Assembly: GCA_035378955.1 (NCBI GenBank)
Contig: DAOSUS010000053.1
Coordinates: forward strand, 1 to 19,499
Length of the DNA stretch: 19,499 nucleotides
Direction of reading: 5' to 3'
Source of the DNA: Candidatus Hydrogenedens sp.
Lineage (GTDB): Bacteria; Hydrogenedentota; Hydrogenedentia; Hydrogenedentales; Hydrogenedentaceae
The notes beneath the pieces are model-generated. The model ran no database searches and was not told where the DNA came from. It was given only the letters and a program-made list of their open reading frames with translations. Of this stretch, positions 7,996 through 16,127 are shown in pieces (the stretch's first letter is position 1; each line of letters opens with the position of its first letter). A program made the position numbers and the translations under genes.

Positions 7996-9699
7996 ATGAA
8001 TAACTTCATAAAAAGTGATATTTTAAAGACCAAAATTCAGAAAGAATATGTAAATATAAATGGGAGAGAGTTCCCTTTTTTAATACCTGTAAAAAAAATA
8101 AAAATTAACGAAAATATTATTCCGGAAGAAATTAAAAATAAGTGTTTATCGAAAACCCCTGAATATTATATCTATGATACAGCCGGACCTTATGAAAGTA
8201 TCGAGGCTCTAACTAATTTTCAGATTGGAATCCCGAAAATACGAGAAGAGTGGATGAAATTAAGGGAACAAGTCCAAAGTATTCAAAAAGGAAATAAAAC
8301 AATACGGAAAGGAAAACACGGGGAACGGGTAACCCAACGATACTATGCAAAAAAAGGTATTATTACTCCGGAGATGGAGTATGTGGCATATCGTGAAAGT
8401 ATTGAAATAACGCAGAATAAAATATGGGTCGAGTGGTTATGGAAAGAAAAATCAAAAGAAATTATAGAAAAAGCAGTTATTTCCCCGGAGTGGATTTGTA
8501 AACAGGTAGCAGAAGGAAAAATTATTATACCTGCAAATATTAATCATCTTGAATTAGAACCGATGGGAATTGGTCAGGGACTACGAACGAAAATTAATGC
8601 AAATATAGGTAATTCCTCTATTCGGAGTGGAATAAAAGAAGAGATCGAGAAAATGATTTGGGCGGTGATGTGTGGTGCTGATACCGTTATGGACTTGAGC
8701 ACAGGGGAAGAAATTGAATCTATTCGGGAGGCAATAATCCGTAATTCCCCTGTTCCTATTGGGACAGTGCCGATTTATGAAGTTTTAGAAAAAGCAGGAG
8801 GAAATCCTGAAGATATTTCATGGGAATTATATCGTGATATCCTAATTCAGCAAGCAGAACAGGGCGTAGATTATTTTACAATTCATGCCGGGCTTTTAGA
8901 AAAACATTTGCCCTTAGTGGAAAAACGATTGGCAGGGATTGTTAGTCGGGGAGGAGCGATTATCGCACGATGGATGAAGAAGCATAAACAAGAAAATTTC
9001 ACATATACTCACTGGAATGAAATTTGTGAAATATTAGCCACCTATGATGTTGCCGTTTCAATTGGAGATGGTTTGAGACCGGGATGTATTTATGATGCAA
9101 ATGATGAAGCACAATTTGCAGAACTAAAAATTCAAAGTGAACTTGCTAAAAGAGCAGGAAATTTTGATGTTCAGGTGATGCATGAAGGTCCGGGGCATAT
9201 CCCTATGAATAAAATTTTAGATAATATCGAAATTCAAAAAGATTTGTGTAATTCCGCACCATTTTATACATTAGGTCCCGTTGTAACAGATATTGCAACA
9301 GGATATGACCATATTAGCTCCGCCATTGGTGCTACACTTATCGGTTCTGCAGGAACTGCTATGCTATGTTATGTAACACCTAAAGAACATATAGGATTAC
9401 CAGACAGGGAAGATGTCAGAGAAGGAGTAATTACATATAGAATATCGGCTCATGCTTCAGATATTGCAAAAGGTTTGCCTTCCGCTTTTCTTCGAGATTG
9501 TCTTATGGCATTGGCAAGGGTTAAATTTTCATGGGAAGACCAGTTTGCCCTTGCATTAGACCCAGAAAAATCGTTAAAAATGTTTATGGAAAGCAACCCA
9601 TGTATAAAGGAAAATGGAAAAGATAAAATAAATCAAAACTACTGCACAATGTGTGGACCTAAATTTTGTGCCATGAAACTTTCTAAAACTAATGAATAA
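7996..9699 (+). CDS. thiC: Phosphomethylpyrimidine synthase ThiC
   Basis: ThiC is a radical-SAM enzyme that converts 5-aminoimidazole ribotide to hydroxymethylpyrimidine phosphate, the pyrimidine precursor of thiamine. The N-terminal ThiC-associated region (YDTAGPYES, KIREEWMKLREQV) precedes the barrel. Barrel signatures include GADTVMDLSTGEE, NSPVPIGTVPIYE, DYFTIHAGLLEKHL, SRGGAI and HEGPGHIPMNKI. The cluster-binding motif C-x2-C-x4-C lies at the very C-terminus (NYCTMCGPKFCAMKL), as expected. I prefer the ATG at 7996, which has AGGT 6 bases upstream, over the in-frame GTG at 7981, which has no well-placed ribosome site; the product is then 567 residues. No TPP riboswitch fits in the 70 bases after valS. 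Its stop overlaps the start of the dus gene by one base (TAATG). Confidence 0.97.
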   Translation: MNNFIKSDILKTKIQKEYVNINGREFPFLIPVKKIKINENIIPEEIKNKCLSKTPEYYIYDTAGPYESIEALTNFQIGIPKIREEWMKLREQVQSIQKGNKTIRKGKHGERVTQRYYAKKGIITPEMEYVAYRESIEITQNKIWVEWLWKEKSKEIIEKAVISPEWICKQVAEGKIIIPANINHLELEPMGIGQGLRTKINANIGNSSIRSGIKEEIEKMIWAVMCGADTVMDLSTGEEIESIREAIIRNSPVPIGTVPIYEVLEKAGGNPEDISWELYRDILIQQAEQGVDYFTIHAGLLEKHLPLVEKRLAGIVSRGGAIIARWMKKHKQENFTYTHWNEICEILATYDVAVSIGDGLRPGCIYDANDEAQFAELKIQSELAKRAGNFDVQVMHEGPGHIPMNKILDNIEIQKDLCNSAPFYTLGPVVTDIATGYDHISSAIGATLIGSAGTAMLCYVTPKEHIGLPDREDVREGVITYRISAHASDIAKGLPSAFLRDCLMALARVKFSWEDQFALALDPEKSLKMFMESNPCIKENGKDKINQNYCTMCGPKFCAMKLSKTNE

Positions 9700-10712
9700 T
9701 GCTCCATCCAATGAAAATCGGAAAATATGAAATAGAAAAACCTTTATTTCTTGCCCCTATGGATGATATAACCGATTATCCTTTTCGTAATATTTGCAAA
9801 GAATGGGGTGCAGATGTTGTTGTTACTGAATTTGTGAGTGCAGAGGCAGTAATACGAAATGTAGATAGGTCATTGAAAAAAATGAGTTTTAACGAACAGG
9901 AAAGACCTATCGGTATTCAATTATATGGTAGTTCAGAATTATCTATGGCAAATGCGGCTAAAACAGCCGAAAGTTATGCTCCCGATTTTATTGATATTAA
10001 TGCAGGTTGTTGGGTCAAGAAAATCGCAAATAGGGGAGATGGTGCAGGTTTACTAAAAGACCTGAAAAAATTGGAACGGGTCTTATCTGAAGTAAAATCA
10101 AATACAGAATTACCTGTTACTTTAAAAACGCGATTAGGTTGGGATGATAATCATATTACTATTTTTGATGTTTTAGAAATTGCATATAAAATGGGCATTG
10201 ATTTTATTACTGTGCATTTGAGGACAAGACAACAGGGCTTAAAGGGAAATGCAGATTGGTCTTGGATATCTAAAATAAAAGAAAAAACAAAAATTCCATT
10301 TGTTGCTAATGGAGATATAAAAACACCCCAGGATGTTGAAGAATGTTTTGAATTAGGTGCAGATGGAGTTATGATAGGAAGGACTATTATTGGAAATCCT
10401 TTTTTCTTTAAGCGATGTAAATTGTATTTAGAAAAAAAAGATGAATACTTATTTGAACCGGACATAAAAGAACGATTGCAGTGGTGTCTTATACACTTTC
10501 AAAAGCATATTGAATATTATGGTGAACAAAGAGGAGTTCCTACATTTAGAAAATTTTATAATGGTTATCTGCACGGTTATCCTTATATCGGAAAGATACG
10601 CACAGAGATTATGAATCTTAAATCTGCCCAAAAGATAGAGGAAATATTAATATCTATTATGGAAAATCCAGAGAAAGTCTACGAAAGGGTTCATTCAGAA
10701 GCAAACGAATAA
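9699..10712 (+). CDS. tRNA-dihydrouridine synthase (Dus family)
   Basis: This 337-residue FMN enzyme reduces uridine to dihydrouridine in the D-loop of tRNAs. It has the flavin barrel start LFLAPMDDITDYPFR (16-30), EFVSAEAV (44-51), IGIQLYGS (71-78), the catalytic Cys104 in DINAGCWVKK, TLKTRLGW (141-148), VHLRTRQQGLKGNADW (172-187), FVANGDIKTP (201-210) and the phosphate-binding GADGVMIGRTIIGNP (220-234). It is closest to the DusB type. An oddity is Trp in place of the usual Pro after the catalytic Cys (GCW for GCP), and the segment NRGDGAGLLK replaces the common GSGAALL-like form. The ATG overlaps the thiC stop by one base, so translation is probably coupled; an in-frame ATG at 9711 is an alternative. 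The following gene starts 12 bases later. Confidence 0.93.
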   Translation: MLHPMKIGKYEIEKPLFLAPMDDITDYPFRNICKEWGADVVVTEFVSAEAVIRNVDRSLKKMSFNEQERPIGIQLYGSSELSMANAAKTAESYAPDFIDINAGCWVKKIANRGDGAGLLKDLKKLERVLSEVKSNTELPVTLKTRLGWDDNHITIFDVLEIAYKMGIDFITVHLRTRQQGLKGNADWSWISKIKEKTKIPFVANGDIKTPQDVEECFELGADGVMIGRTIIGNPFFFKRCKLYLEKKDEYLFEPDIKERLQWCLIHFQKHIEYYGEQRGVPTFRKFYNGYLHGYPYIGKIRTEIMNLKSAQKIEEILISIMENPEKVYERVHSEANE

Positions 10713-10724
10713 AGGAAAAATACA

Positions 10725-11405
10725 ATGTTAGAGAGATTAAAGAAGGAAGTATTTGAAGCAAATTTACAATTGGTTCAGGATAAGTTAGTAATATTAACAT
10801 GGGGAAATGCCAGCGGTATAGATAGAGAAAGTAATTTGGTAGTAATTAAGCCCAGTGGAGTTCCTTACCACAAACTAAAAACAAGAGATATGGTTGTTGT
10901 AGATATGAATGGAAAAATTATTGAAGGGGATTTAAAGCCATCTGTAGATTTACCTATTCACCTGGCTATATATAAAAATGTTCCCAATGCAGGTGGTGTT
11001 GTTCACACTCATTCCCATTTTGCCACATGTTGGGCTCAGGCAAGAAAACCTATTCCATGCTTGGGAACTACTCATGCAGATTATTTTTTTGGAGATATTC
11101 CATTAACAGAAATGCCGGATACAGAAGATTATGAAAATTCTATCGGACAACAGGTCGTTAAATGTATTTTACAAAATGGAGCGGAAAGATGTAAGGCGGT
11201 TCTTGTCCCGGGACATGGTCCTTTTGTTTGGTGTGAGAATGTAGAAAAATCAGTGGAAACAGCCTTTGTCCTTGAACAATTAGCAGAAATGGCATATCAT
11301 ACAATTGTAATAAATAACGGTAATATTAAAACATTAGAAGAAATGTATTTAAAAAAGCATTATGAAAGAAAATGGGGGAAAGGCGCATATTATGGACAAA
11401 GATAG
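10725..11405 (+). CDS. araD: L-ribulose-5-phosphate 4-epimerase, class II aldolase family
   Basis: This 226-residue enzyme interconverts L-ribulose 5-phosphate and D-xylulose 5-phosphate by a zinc-dependent retro-aldol mechanism. TWGNASGIDRE (25-35) and IKPSGVPY (41-48) form the phosphate and substrate site. D75 lies in KPSVDLPIH, the zinc ligands are H94 and H96 in VHTHSH, and LGTTHADYFFG and VPGHGPFVW follow. The C-terminal AYYGQ carries the tyrosine that acts in catalysis in the family. Length fits the E. coli enzyme. The ATG follows AAAGGA. No araA, araB or arabinose transporter is in the window, so a role in pentose or ascorbate-type metabolism elsewhere in the genome is assumed; a related sugar-phosphate epimerase or aldolase activity cannot be excluded. 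Confidence 0.92.
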   Translation: MLERLKKEVFEANLQLVQDKLVILTWGNASGIDRESNLVVIKPSGVPYHKLKTRDMVVVDMNGKIIEGDLKPSVDLPIHLAIYKNVPNAGGVVHTHSHFATCWAQARKPIPCLGTTHADYFFGDIPLTEMPDTEDYENSIGQQVVKCILQNGAERCKAVLVPGHGPFVWCENVEKSVETAFVLEQLAEMAYHTIVINNGNIKTLEEMYLKKHYERKWGKGAYYGQR

Positions 11406-11424
11406 TGTTTTTAATAATATATAA

Positions 11425-12270
11425 ATGAAAATAGTTAAATATAAATATTTATGTATTATTCTAATATTATTCATTGTTTTTATTATGATTTCGATTTCTT
11501 TGTTCGCTAAATATATTTTTCCCAATCTCTTATATCAAAGGACATCTTTTATTTACAGGACACCAGACTATTATCAGTGGAAATATGAAGATGTTATTGT
11601 TCAAGTAGATAAAGAACAGACTCATGGATGGTATATTCCTTATGAAGATTCGAAATGTGTTGTCCTTTTTTCACATGGAAATGCAGGAAATATAGCAGAC
11701 CGATTGGAATCTATTGGTATATTTCGAAAGTTGGGTTTAAGTGTTTTAGTTTATGATTATGGCGGATATGGTAAGTCAACAGGAAAACCTTCGGAGGAAA
11801 GATGTTGCAAAGATGCTTTAGCCATGTGGACATATCTAACGCAAAATAAAGGATATTCTCCCCAAAATATAGTTCTTTTTGGTCGTTCTTTAGGAGGTGC
11901 TGTAACGGCAGATTTAGCAACAAAAGTAGAATGTGCGGGTGTAATCCTTGAAAGCACATTTCTTTCAACAATTGATGTAGCAAGAGATATGTTTTCATGG
12001 TTTCCAGAACGATTTGCAAAAGGAAATGAATTTTATACAAAAAAGAAGTTAAAGGAAATAAAATCCCCTGTTTTAGTTATTCATAGTCCTCAGGATACCG
12101 TTATAAAATATTACCATGGGAAGAAAATATTTGAATTGTTGGAGTGTGAAAAAGAGTTTTTAGAAATTATAGGTGACCATAACGAAGGGTTTATTATAAC
12201 GGGGGATAAATATATCAACGAGCTGAAAGATTTTATAGAAAGAGTATTAAATTTATCTGTGCGAGAATAG
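11425..12270 (+). CDS. Membrane-anchored alpha/beta hydrolase
   Basis: This 281-residue serine hydrolase resembles the Bem46/ABHD13 group. An N-terminal hydrophobic segment (about 8-28) after two positive charges anchors it, probably with the catalytic domain outside the cytoplasm. The oxyanion-side motif HGNAGN lies at 84-89, the nucleophile elbow GRSLGG puts Ser155 in place, and Asp224 (SPQDTVI) and His252 (GDHNEGF) complete the triad. YDYGGYGKSTGKPSE (110-124) is typical of the group. The ATG follows the araD stop by 19 bases without a clear ribosome site. It is the last gene of the valS-to-12270 run and converges with the adenosyltransferase gene 5 bases away. The substrate is unknown; esterase or lipase-like activity is inferred from the family. 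Confidence 0.88.
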   Translation: MKIVKYKYLCIILILFIVFIMISISLFAKYIFPNLLYQRTSFIYRTPDYYQWKYEDVIVQVDKEQTHGWYIPYEDSKCVVLFSHGNAGNIADRLESIGIFRKLGLSVLVYDYGGYGKSTGKPSEERCCKDALAMWTYLTQNKGYSPQNIVLFGRSLGGAVTADLATKVECAGVILESTFLSTIDVARDMFSWFPERFAKGNEFYTKKKLKEIKSPVLVIHSPQDTVIKYYHGKKIFELLECEKEFLEIIGDHNEGFIITGDKYINELKDFIERVLNLSVRE

Positions 12271-12275
12271 ATTTT

Positions 12276-12857
12276 TTATTGGATAAGTGTATAGTCCACA
12301 GGGTTGAAATTATTGTTATCTAAAATTCGTGCAACGATAAACAAAAAATCACTTAAACGATTATAAAATGGGATAAATACCTCATTGGTCTTATTAGATT
12401 GAATTCTTTCTAAAGCAATTAATCGGCGTTCAAATTCTCTTGCTACTGTGGTAACTATATCTGCATAAGCAGAAACGGGATTACTGGCAGATGCAATAAA
12501 CTTTCTTGGTAATTGAAGTTGTTCTTCTAATTGTGCTTGCCATTGCTCCAATTGTATTAGATGTTTTTGAGTTAATTTTGGATGATTGGGTGGAATTAAT
12601 ACACCCGAAGGGTCAGATATTTGTGTCCCTGTTATAAAACAGCAATGTATGAGCCATAGAAGCATATCAGAAAGAGATGTTTTATATGGGTTATCTGATT
12701 GTAAAATTAACAATCGAAGATAAGATAAGTTAGCACGGAGACTATCCAAAGAACCGAGACATTCAATAATTTCTGAATCTTTTGAGACCCAGTGTCCATC
12801 GGGTAATTTTGTCTTTCCTGTATCACCTTGTTTTGTTGTAACATAAGATTTTTTCAT
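12276..12857 (-). CDS. PduO-type cob(I)alamin adenosyltransferase, divergent
   Basis: This 193-residue protein matches the PduO/MMAB family, which transfers the adenosyl group of ATP to cob(I)alamin to make coenzyme B12. The ATP loop is recognisable but altered (TTKQGDTGKTKLPDGHWVSKD, about 7-27, where TRTGDDGTT is usual). ECLGSLDSLRANLS (32-45) matches the GTVDELNS region, VAREFERR (138-145) holds the conserved Arg-x2-Glu-Arg, and YNRLSDFLFIVAR (165-177) is a strong family signature. The usual PGG motif is replaced by ASASNP (122-127). I start it at the ATG at 12857, with AGTAGG about 8 bases upstream; a GTG at 12887 would add ten residues overlapping the exonuclease gene. It lies 10 bases after xth and is probably co-transcribed. 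No B12-dependent enzyme is in the window. Confidence 0.82.
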   Translation of the reverse strand: MKKSYVTTKQGDTGKTKLPDGHWVSKDSEIIECLGSLDSLRANLSYLRLLILQSDNPYKTSLSDMLLWLIHCCFITGTQISDPSGVLIPPNHPKLTQKHLIQLEQWQAQLEEQLQLPRKFIASASNPVSAYADIVTTVAREFERRLIALERIQSNKTNEVFIPFYNRLSDFLFIVARILDNNNFNPVDYTLIQ

Positions 12858-12867
12858 ATAAAAATAC

Positions 12868-13638
12868 CTACTTAATAATTTCAACACCTATGGGACAATG
12901 GTCAGAGCCATGAACATCGGATAGTATCCATGACCTTTTAATGTGTTTCTTAAATGTTTCATTTACCACATGATAATCAATTCTCCAACCAATATTCCGA
13001 GCCCTTGCATTGGTTCGATAAGACCACCATGTATAATGTCCTCCTTCTTTACAAAACATACGGAAAGTATCCACAAAACCCGCATTTAAGAATTTTGTCA
13101 TAGATTCTCTTTCTTCCGGATAATAACCTGCATGATTTTCATTCTCTTTAGGTCGGGCAAGGTCAATTTCTGTATGGGCTATATTAAAGTCTCCACATAC
13201 GAGTATGTTTTTTTTCTGCTTTTTAACGAAGTCGAGAAGTATTTGTTGCAATTTATCAATAAATTCAATCTTGTAGGAAAGTCGTTTTTTTTCTTCCTGA
13301 CTATTAGGCCAGTAGGAATTAAACAGGACAAAATCACCAAAATCAGCTATTTGTACCCTTCCTTCATCTGTAAAAGCAGGTTCATTTATTTCTATTATTT
13401 GTAGAGGTTTCTTTTTGCAGAAAAATGCAGTTCCACTATAACCGGGTTTTTTAGCAAAACTCCAATAGGTGTGATAATGTGGTGGTATAGGAAAAGAAGG
13501 GTCCTTTATATCAGAAGGTTTTAATTTCGTTTCTTGTAAACAAATAATATCTGGCGAAACTTCTTCAAGCCATTCAGTAAAGCCTTTTTTTAATATGGAA
13601 CGAAATCCGTTAACATTCCACGAAATTACAACCGTCAT
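12868..13638 (-). CDS. xth: Exodeoxyribonuclease III
   Basis: This 256-residue Mg-dependent enzyme acts in base excision repair as an AP endonuclease and 3'-5' exonuclease. Active-site residues are visible at the expected spacing: SWNVNGFRS (6-14, N8), LQETK (E36), Y109 in NSYWPN, D150 and N152 in GDFNIAH, IDYHVV (D221) and the final GSDHCP (D246, H247). WWSYRTNARARNIGWRIDY is the DNA-contacting loop typical of the ExoA/Xth branch. The ATG has an excellent AGGAG ribosome site 8 bases upstream. It is the first gene of a two-gene minus-strand unit with the adenosyltransferase, and is divergent from the tRNA gene across 172 bases. Confidence 0.96.
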   Translation of the reverse strand: MTVVISWNVNGFRSILKKGFTEWLEEVSPDIICLQETKLKPSDIKDPSFPIPPHYHTYWSFAKKPGYSGTAFFCKKKPLQIIEINEPAFTDEGRVQIADFGDFVLFNSYWPNSQEEKKRLSYKIEFIDKLQQILLDFVKKQKKNILVCGDFNIAHTEIDLARPKENENHAGYYPEERESMTKFLNAGFVDTFRMFCKEGGHYTWWSYRTNARARNIGWRIDYHVVNETFKKHIKRSWILSDVHGSDHCPIGVEIIK

Positions 13639-13768
13639 ATATTTACTCCTGAATTCATGATAAATTTCTAATTAGTATAAGAAAAAAATTTATAATAAAA
13701 CGACTTTGAACAATCATTAGAAATTGGATAGGTGAGACCTTTAGAAAGATTAGATATGCTATAAACTG

Positions 13769-13798
13769 TTGTATAATAAAAAACACATTTGCTATAAT
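13769..13798 (+). promoter_or_regulatory. Promoter of the tRNA gene
   Basis: A perfect TATAAT lies at 13793-13798, 12 bases before the tRNA 5' end. TTGTAT at 13769-13774 with an 18-base spacer is a partial -35 box. Transcription would start a few bases before the tRNA. Confidence 0.55.
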
Positions 13799-13810
13799 TA
13801 TATTCCCTAT

Positions 13811-13884
13811 GGCGGCGTAGCTCAGTTGGTTAGAGCAGCGGAATCATAATCCGCGTGTCCGGGGTTCGAATCCCTGCGCCGCCA
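13811..13884 (+). tRNA. tRNA with CAT anticodon, probably elongator tRNA-Met
   Basis: This 74-base tRNA folds cleanly. The acceptor stem GGCGGCG pairs perfectly with CGCCGCC (13877-13883), with A13884 as discriminator. The D stem is GCTC/GAGC, the anticodon stem GCGGA/TCCGC, and the loop ATCATAA places CAT at 13845-13847. The T arm is CGGGG-TTCGAAT-CCCTG with one G-T pair. The G1-C72 pair and the absence of the three G-C pairs of an initiator stem exclude tRNA-fMet. Elongator Met is most likely; tRNA-Ile2, whose CAT is modified to lysidine, shares the loop and cannot be fully excluded. The 3' CCA is not encoded (the next bases are CTT), so CCA-adding enzyme is needed. Confidence 0.95.
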
Positions 13885-13924
13885 CTTTCTATTTATGTAA
13901 GGTCTTTTTTAAGGGAGATAGATT

Positions 13925-14905
13925 ATGAATTATGTCCCATTAGGAAAATCAGGCTTAAAAGTTTCCGAAATTTGTTTGGGAACAATGACATTCGGTAATG
14001 AAGCAGATAAAGAAGTCAGTTTTAAAATTATGGATTATGCTTATGATATAGGAATAAATTTTTTTGATACTGCTCACAATTACAATAAAGGGGAAACGGA
14101 AAAGATTGTGGGGGAGTGGATAAATAGTAAGCGGAAAGATATTATCCTTGCCTCTAAAGTATTTTTCCCATCACAACAAGGGATAAATAATGAAGGATTA
14201 TCTAAAAAAAATATTATGCAATCCGTGGAAGAATCTTTGCGACGATTGAAAACAGAATACCTTGATATACTTTATCTTCATCATTGGGACGAATATACAT
14301 CCATAGAATATTCTTTAGAAGCAGTTCATACATTAATTATGCAAGGGAAAGTCCTTTATATGGGCATTTCTAATTTTTCTGCATGGCAAATAATGAAAGC
14401 AATTGCAGTAGCAAGAGAGTACCATTTTACCCCCGTTGTTTGTATCCAGCCTATGTATAGCCTTATTAAACGGCAGGTAGAAGTAGAAATTTTGCCTTTA
14501 GCCAAACAAGAGAATCTTGCTGTAGTTCCGTATAATGTTCTGGGAGCAGGAATGTTAACAGGAAAATACTTAAAAGGGGAGAAGGGAAGATTAATTGAAA
14601 ATAAAATGTATCAACAGCGTTATAGTAACCCAATGTATGAAGAAATTACACGAAAATTTGTTCAATATGCAGAGGGAAAAGGTTATTCCCCAGCCGTTTT
14701 ATCAGCAAGTTGGGTAAAAAGTAACCCGGCCATTACTTCCATCTTATTAGGAGCAAGGACTCTGGAACAATTCAAAGAAGTAATACAATGTGTTGATTTA
14801 AAACTATCCCTGGAACAGTGGGAAGAGATTTCAAAATTATCATATCAACCACCTTTACCTACAGATAGAGAACCTCTGGATGTTTATCGTTTAAGAGGTT
14901 GGTAG
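13925..14905 (+). CDS. Aldo/keto reductase
   Basis: This 326-residue NAD(P)H-dependent oxidoreductase reduces carbonyl compounds; the substrate cannot be read from sequence. The family tetrad is present: D48 in FFDTA, Y53 in HNYNKGETE, K78 in ASKVF and H119 in LYLHHWD. KSGLKVSEICLGTMTFGN (8-25) is the usual start, GKVLYMGISNFSAW the middle signature, and IQPMYSLIKRQVE with PYNVLGAGMLTGKY the cofactor-side segment. LLGARTLEQFKE near 275-286 is the usual phosphate-binding stretch. The ATG follows AAGGGAGA. It sits 40 bases after the tRNA and may be transcribed through it. It converges with the next gene across 3 bases. Confidence 0.93.
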   Translation: MNYVPLGKSGLKVSEICLGTMTFGNEADKEVSFKIMDYAYDIGINFFDTAHNYNKGETEKIVGEWINSKRKDIILASKVFFPSQQGINNEGLSKKNIMQSVEESLRRLKTEYLDILYLHHWDEYTSIEYSLEAVHTLIMQGKVLYMGISNFSAWQIMKAIAVAREYHFTPVVCIQPMYSLIKRQVEVEILPLAKQENLAVVPYNVLGAGMLTGKYLKGEKGRLIENKMYQQRYSNPMYEEITRKFVQYAEGKGYSPAVLSASWVKSNPAITSILLGARTLEQFKEVIQCVDLKLSLEQWEEISKLSYQPPLPTDREPLDVYRLRGW

Positions 14906-14908
14906 GTA

Positions 14909-15589
14909 TCAATCATATTGTGCAAGATAAGGTTGTAATCGTTGGGTAAGGAATTCCCGCATTTCTTTTAAATTTTCGATTATTAAGTCTATATTTTGTG
15001 CAGGGACAGGTTGTCTTCCAAAAATTCCCCGCACTTCAACAAAAAGTTCTTTTTTACTGTGACGGAAAGATTCTATTAGAACATGATATATTCCTGGGGT
15101 ATCGTTCGACTCCGGAAATACAAATCGTATCCCTGTTGTCGCTAAGGGTCTTCCAAAATGGTCAATCATGAGTTCCTGTGATTGATTTAATAATTTTTCC
15201 AAAATGAAAGATTTTGCATCTTCATATCGAGTTAGAGCAAATGTCGAGCGTAGAGTTCCTGTATGAGCAAGGAAAGCCATCTGATTTCTCACCTGTAATA
15301 TCTTAGGTCCTAATTCTTTTACTTTGTTTAAAAATTCATTAAAAGTAATGGCTGTCCACTCTTCTATAATTATAGTTCGGTCTAAAAGAAAAAGAACTAT
15401 GGATTGGTTTCTATTTCCTCGTGTAGAGTAAAAGCGTGTTTGCATGGGAAAACTAAAATCAATACTATCATAGGAAACAGGAGAACCAATTAAATCATAA
15501 TAAAACCTTTGTAAAGTTTCTTTATTTATAGGCGTCGGATTATGTATCAGTTCAACAGAAAAATGAATAGGTCTGTCTTCTATGTGCAT
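14909..15589 (-). CDS. Uncharacterised 226-residue protein
   Basis: I do not recognise this protein. It has no signal peptide or membrane segment and appears to be an alternating beta and alpha protein. Notable stretches are RPIHFSVELIHNPTPINKET (6-25), RFYSTRGNRNQSIVLFLLDR (52-71), which reads as paired strands, IEEWTAITFNEFLNKVKELG (75-94), HFGRPLATTGIRFVFP (144-159) and a terminal helix (189-222). The ATG has a GGGAG ribosome site about 7 bases upstream, which supports a real gene. It stands alone, converging on the aldo/keto reductase and diverging from ruvX across about 95 AT-rich bases that must hold both promoters. Confidence 0.75.
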   Translation of the reverse strand: MHIEDRPIHFSVELIHNPTPINKETLQRFYYDLIGSPVSYDSIDFSFPMQTRFYSTRGNRNQSIVLFLLDRTIIIEEWTAITFNEFLNKVKELGPKILQVRNQMAFLAHTGTLRSTFALTRYEDAKSFILEKLLNQSQELMIDHFGRPLATTGIRFVFPESNDTPGIYHVLIESFRHSKKELFVEVRGIFGRQPVPAQNIDLIIENLKEMREFLTQRLQPYLAQYD

Positions 15590-15688
15590 GAAAAACTCCC
15601 AAAAGCGTTATAATTCAATTAAAAATTAACAAATTTATACCATTATAAAATAAAATGTTTTAATAATAAAATAAGAAAGGAATTGAAT

Positions 15689-16114
15689 TTGGAAGAAGGA
15701 AGAATACTTGCTATTGATTATGGTGAAGTTCGAATGGGACTTGCCATAAGTGACCCGCTACGAATTTTCGCTTTCCCTCTAACGGTAATAGATTTAAAGA
15801 AAAATGTAGATTTTATAAAGACGATACAGGATATTATCAAAGAAAAAGAGGTTAAGAGAATTATTATCGGTTATCCATTGAAAATGGATGGAAGTGAAGG
15901 GATACAAACAGAAAAAGTAAAGGGTTTTGTAGAAGAACTTAAAGGAAAGATAAATATAGATATTGAAATGGTAGATGAAAGATTAACTACTACCGTAGCC
16001 CAACGAGCATTAACAGATATAGGTATAGGACAGAAAAAACAAAGAGGTATTATAGATAAAATTGCGGCAGCAAAACTGTTAGAGACATATTTGGAATTAA
16101 ATAAAGGGAAATAA
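15689..16114 (+). CDS. ruvX: Putative Holliday junction resolvase / pre-16S rRNA nuclease
   Basis: This small RNase H-fold nuclease of the YqgF family takes part in 16S rRNA maturation and has been proposed to resolve Holliday junctions. ILAIDYGEVRMGLAISDP contains the first catalytic Asp. IIIGYPLKMDGSEG, MVDERLTT and IDKIAAAKLLETYLE are the other conserved stretches, including the final acidic residue. I prefer the TTG at 15689 (141 residues), 8 bases after AGAAAGG, over the TTG at 15683, which is only 2 bases from that site. It lies 13 bases before mltG and is probably co-transcribed. Confidence 0.93.
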   Translation: MEEGRILAIDYGEVRMGLAISDPLRIFAFPLTVIDLKKNVDFIKTIQDIIKEKEVKRIIIGYPLKMDGSEGIQTEKVKGFVEELKGKINIDIEMVDERLTTTVAQRALTDIGIGQKKQRGIIDKIAAAKLLETYLELNKGK

Positions 16115-16127
16115 AAAGTATAGAGGT

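Noticed and set aside
12858..12887. GTG start for the adenosyltransferase overlapping xth
   Set aside because: The ATG at 12857 has a well-placed AGTAGG and starts right before the conserved nucleotide loop.
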